DNA of 7,691 bases from Proteobacteria bacterium UBA2383 (GTDB lineage: Bacteria > Pseudomonadota > Gammaproteobacteria > Competibacterales > Competibacteraceae), in assembly GCA_002343485.1 (NCBI GenBank), contig DDST01000173.1, forward strand, positions 1-7,691. The letters run 5' to 3'. The translations under genes and the position numbers were made by a program. Shown in pieces: positions 7,145 through 7,691 of this stretch; within the stretch, counting starts at the first letter, position 1, and every line of letters starts with the position of its first letter. The notes beneath the pieces were generated by a model. That model saw nothing but the letters and a program-made list of their open reading frames with translations. It made no database searches and had not been told where the DNA came from.

Positions 7145-7153
7145 AATCGCCTC

Positions 7154-7691
7154 ATGCCCGCTTTCGCTAGCCGGCTCGCCGCCCTGCTGTTGCTCGCGGC
7201 GCCGTTCGCTCTCGCCGCCGAACCGCCCAGAACGGTGGCCGTCACTCAAATCGTCGAGCACCCCTCGCTCGACGCCGCCCGGCGCGGCATTCTCGACGAG
7301 CTGGCCGCTGCCGGTTTCGCGTCGGGCCAAAACCTGAAAGTCGATTATCAGAACGCGCAAGGCAATCCGGCCACGGCCGCGCAGATCGCCCGCAAATTCG
7401 TCGGCGACCGGCCGGATGTCATCGTCGCCATCACCACCCCCTCGGCCCAGGCGGTCGCCGCCGCCACCCGCGAGCTACCCATCGTGTTCTGCTCGGTCTC
7501 CGACCCGCTCGCCGCTAAGCTGGTCGCCAATCTGGACCGGCCGGGCGGCAACGTGACCGGCACCAGCGACCTGTCGCCCATCGCCGAACAGCTCGACTTG
7601 ATCCGCGAGCTGTCGCCCGCCGCCAAGAAACTGGGCGTGATCTACAACCCCGGCGAGACCAATTCGGTGTCGCTGGTCGGCTCGCTGAAGG
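7154..7691 (+). CDS. ABC transporter substrate-binding protein, TrpX/ABC_sub_bind type (3' end off window)
   Basis: This is the start of a periplasmic binding protein that would deliver a small ligand to an inner-membrane ABC importer. The frame is open from ATG 7154 to the edge: 179 codons of a protein usually about 320 long. Residues 1-21 are a signal peptide (a hydrophobic run LAALLLLAAPFALA ending in an ALA cleavage site). The mature part begins TVAVTQIVEHPSLDAARRGI and continues with NPATAAQIARKFV, RPDVIVAITTPSAQA and PIVFCSVSDPLAAKLV. The segment GGNVTGTSDL then follows, with KLGVIYNPGETNSV near the edge. These are typical of the uncharacterised ABC_sub_bind family, which includes tryptophan/tyrosine-linked TrpX proteins. 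The ligand cannot be decided. Permease and ATPase genes, normally downstream, lie beyond the window. By eye it is distinctly richer in GC than the minus-strand genes. Confidence 0.9.
   Translation, partial: MPAFASRLAALLLLAAPFALAAEPPRTVAVTQIVEHPSLDAARRGILDELAAAGFASGQNLKVDYQNAQGNPATAAQIARKFVGDRPDVIVAITTPSAQAVAAATRELPIVFCSVSDPLAAKLVANLDRPGGNVTGTSDLSPIAEQLDLIRELSPAAKKLGVIYNPGETNSVSLVGSLK

Larger units (their letters stand above)
6950..7153. other. Divergent intergenic region
   Basis: This 204-base spacer separates the minus-strand membrane-protein gene from the plus-strand binding-protein gene and must hold the promoters of both. It contains a 13-base-pair GC-rich hairpin (7057-7094) and a plus-strand RBS (7140-7144). 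A weak candidate promoter faces left. I see no gene in it. Confidence 0.6.

Noticed and set aside
6614..7337. Several overlapping open frames on both strands around the divergent spacer
   Set aside because: Their translations are rich in Arg, Pro, Gly and Ala, without motifs, and overlap the DedA domain or the signal-peptide-bearing gene. They are typical GC-rich shadows.

Overview
The window looks like a chromosomal segment of a gammaproteobacterium. This is an inference from the style of IspG (a 420-residue form with the MPVWRERYPG insert, as in Xanthomonas-type proteins), the MgtE sequence and the DedA-PAP2-LssY fusion. The genus cannot be fixed by eye. I found no rRNA, tRNA, CRISPR array, transposase or integrase.

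Layout: positions 1-1503 are an AT-rich restriction-modification module on the minus strand. A beta-class DNA methyltransferase is followed by a PmeII-like type II restriction endonuclease. The endonuclease gene is split by a frameshift in a run of eight A and runs off the left edge. Positions 1586-6949 are GC-richer core genes on the minus strand, read right to left: a DedA/PAP2/LssY membrane protein, an isochorismatase-fold hydrolase, ispG and mgtE. Gaps of 12, 54 and 45 bases suggest one transcription unit. Positions 6950-7153 are a divergent intergenic region with a strong GC-rich hairpin. From 7154 to the right edge runs the start of a very GC-rich plus-strand gene for a secreted ABC-type substrate-binding protein, open at the edge.

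How the genes may work together: IspG makes isoprenoid precursors, from which the undecaprenyl carrier lipid is built. DedA and PAP2 families include transporters and phosphatases of that lipid, so an envelope-lipid theme is plausible for the operon but unproven. MgtE imports magnesium. The restriction-modification pair looks like a later acquisition downstream of mgtE. Its methyltransferase appears intact, while the endonuclease as read cannot make its catalytic core without correction of one base.

I do not see a clearly new multi-gene system. The strongest leads are the homopolymer between the two halves of the nuclease active site, the degenerate PAP2 motif in the triple-domain protein, and a 21-base tandem duplication across the ispG stop codon.
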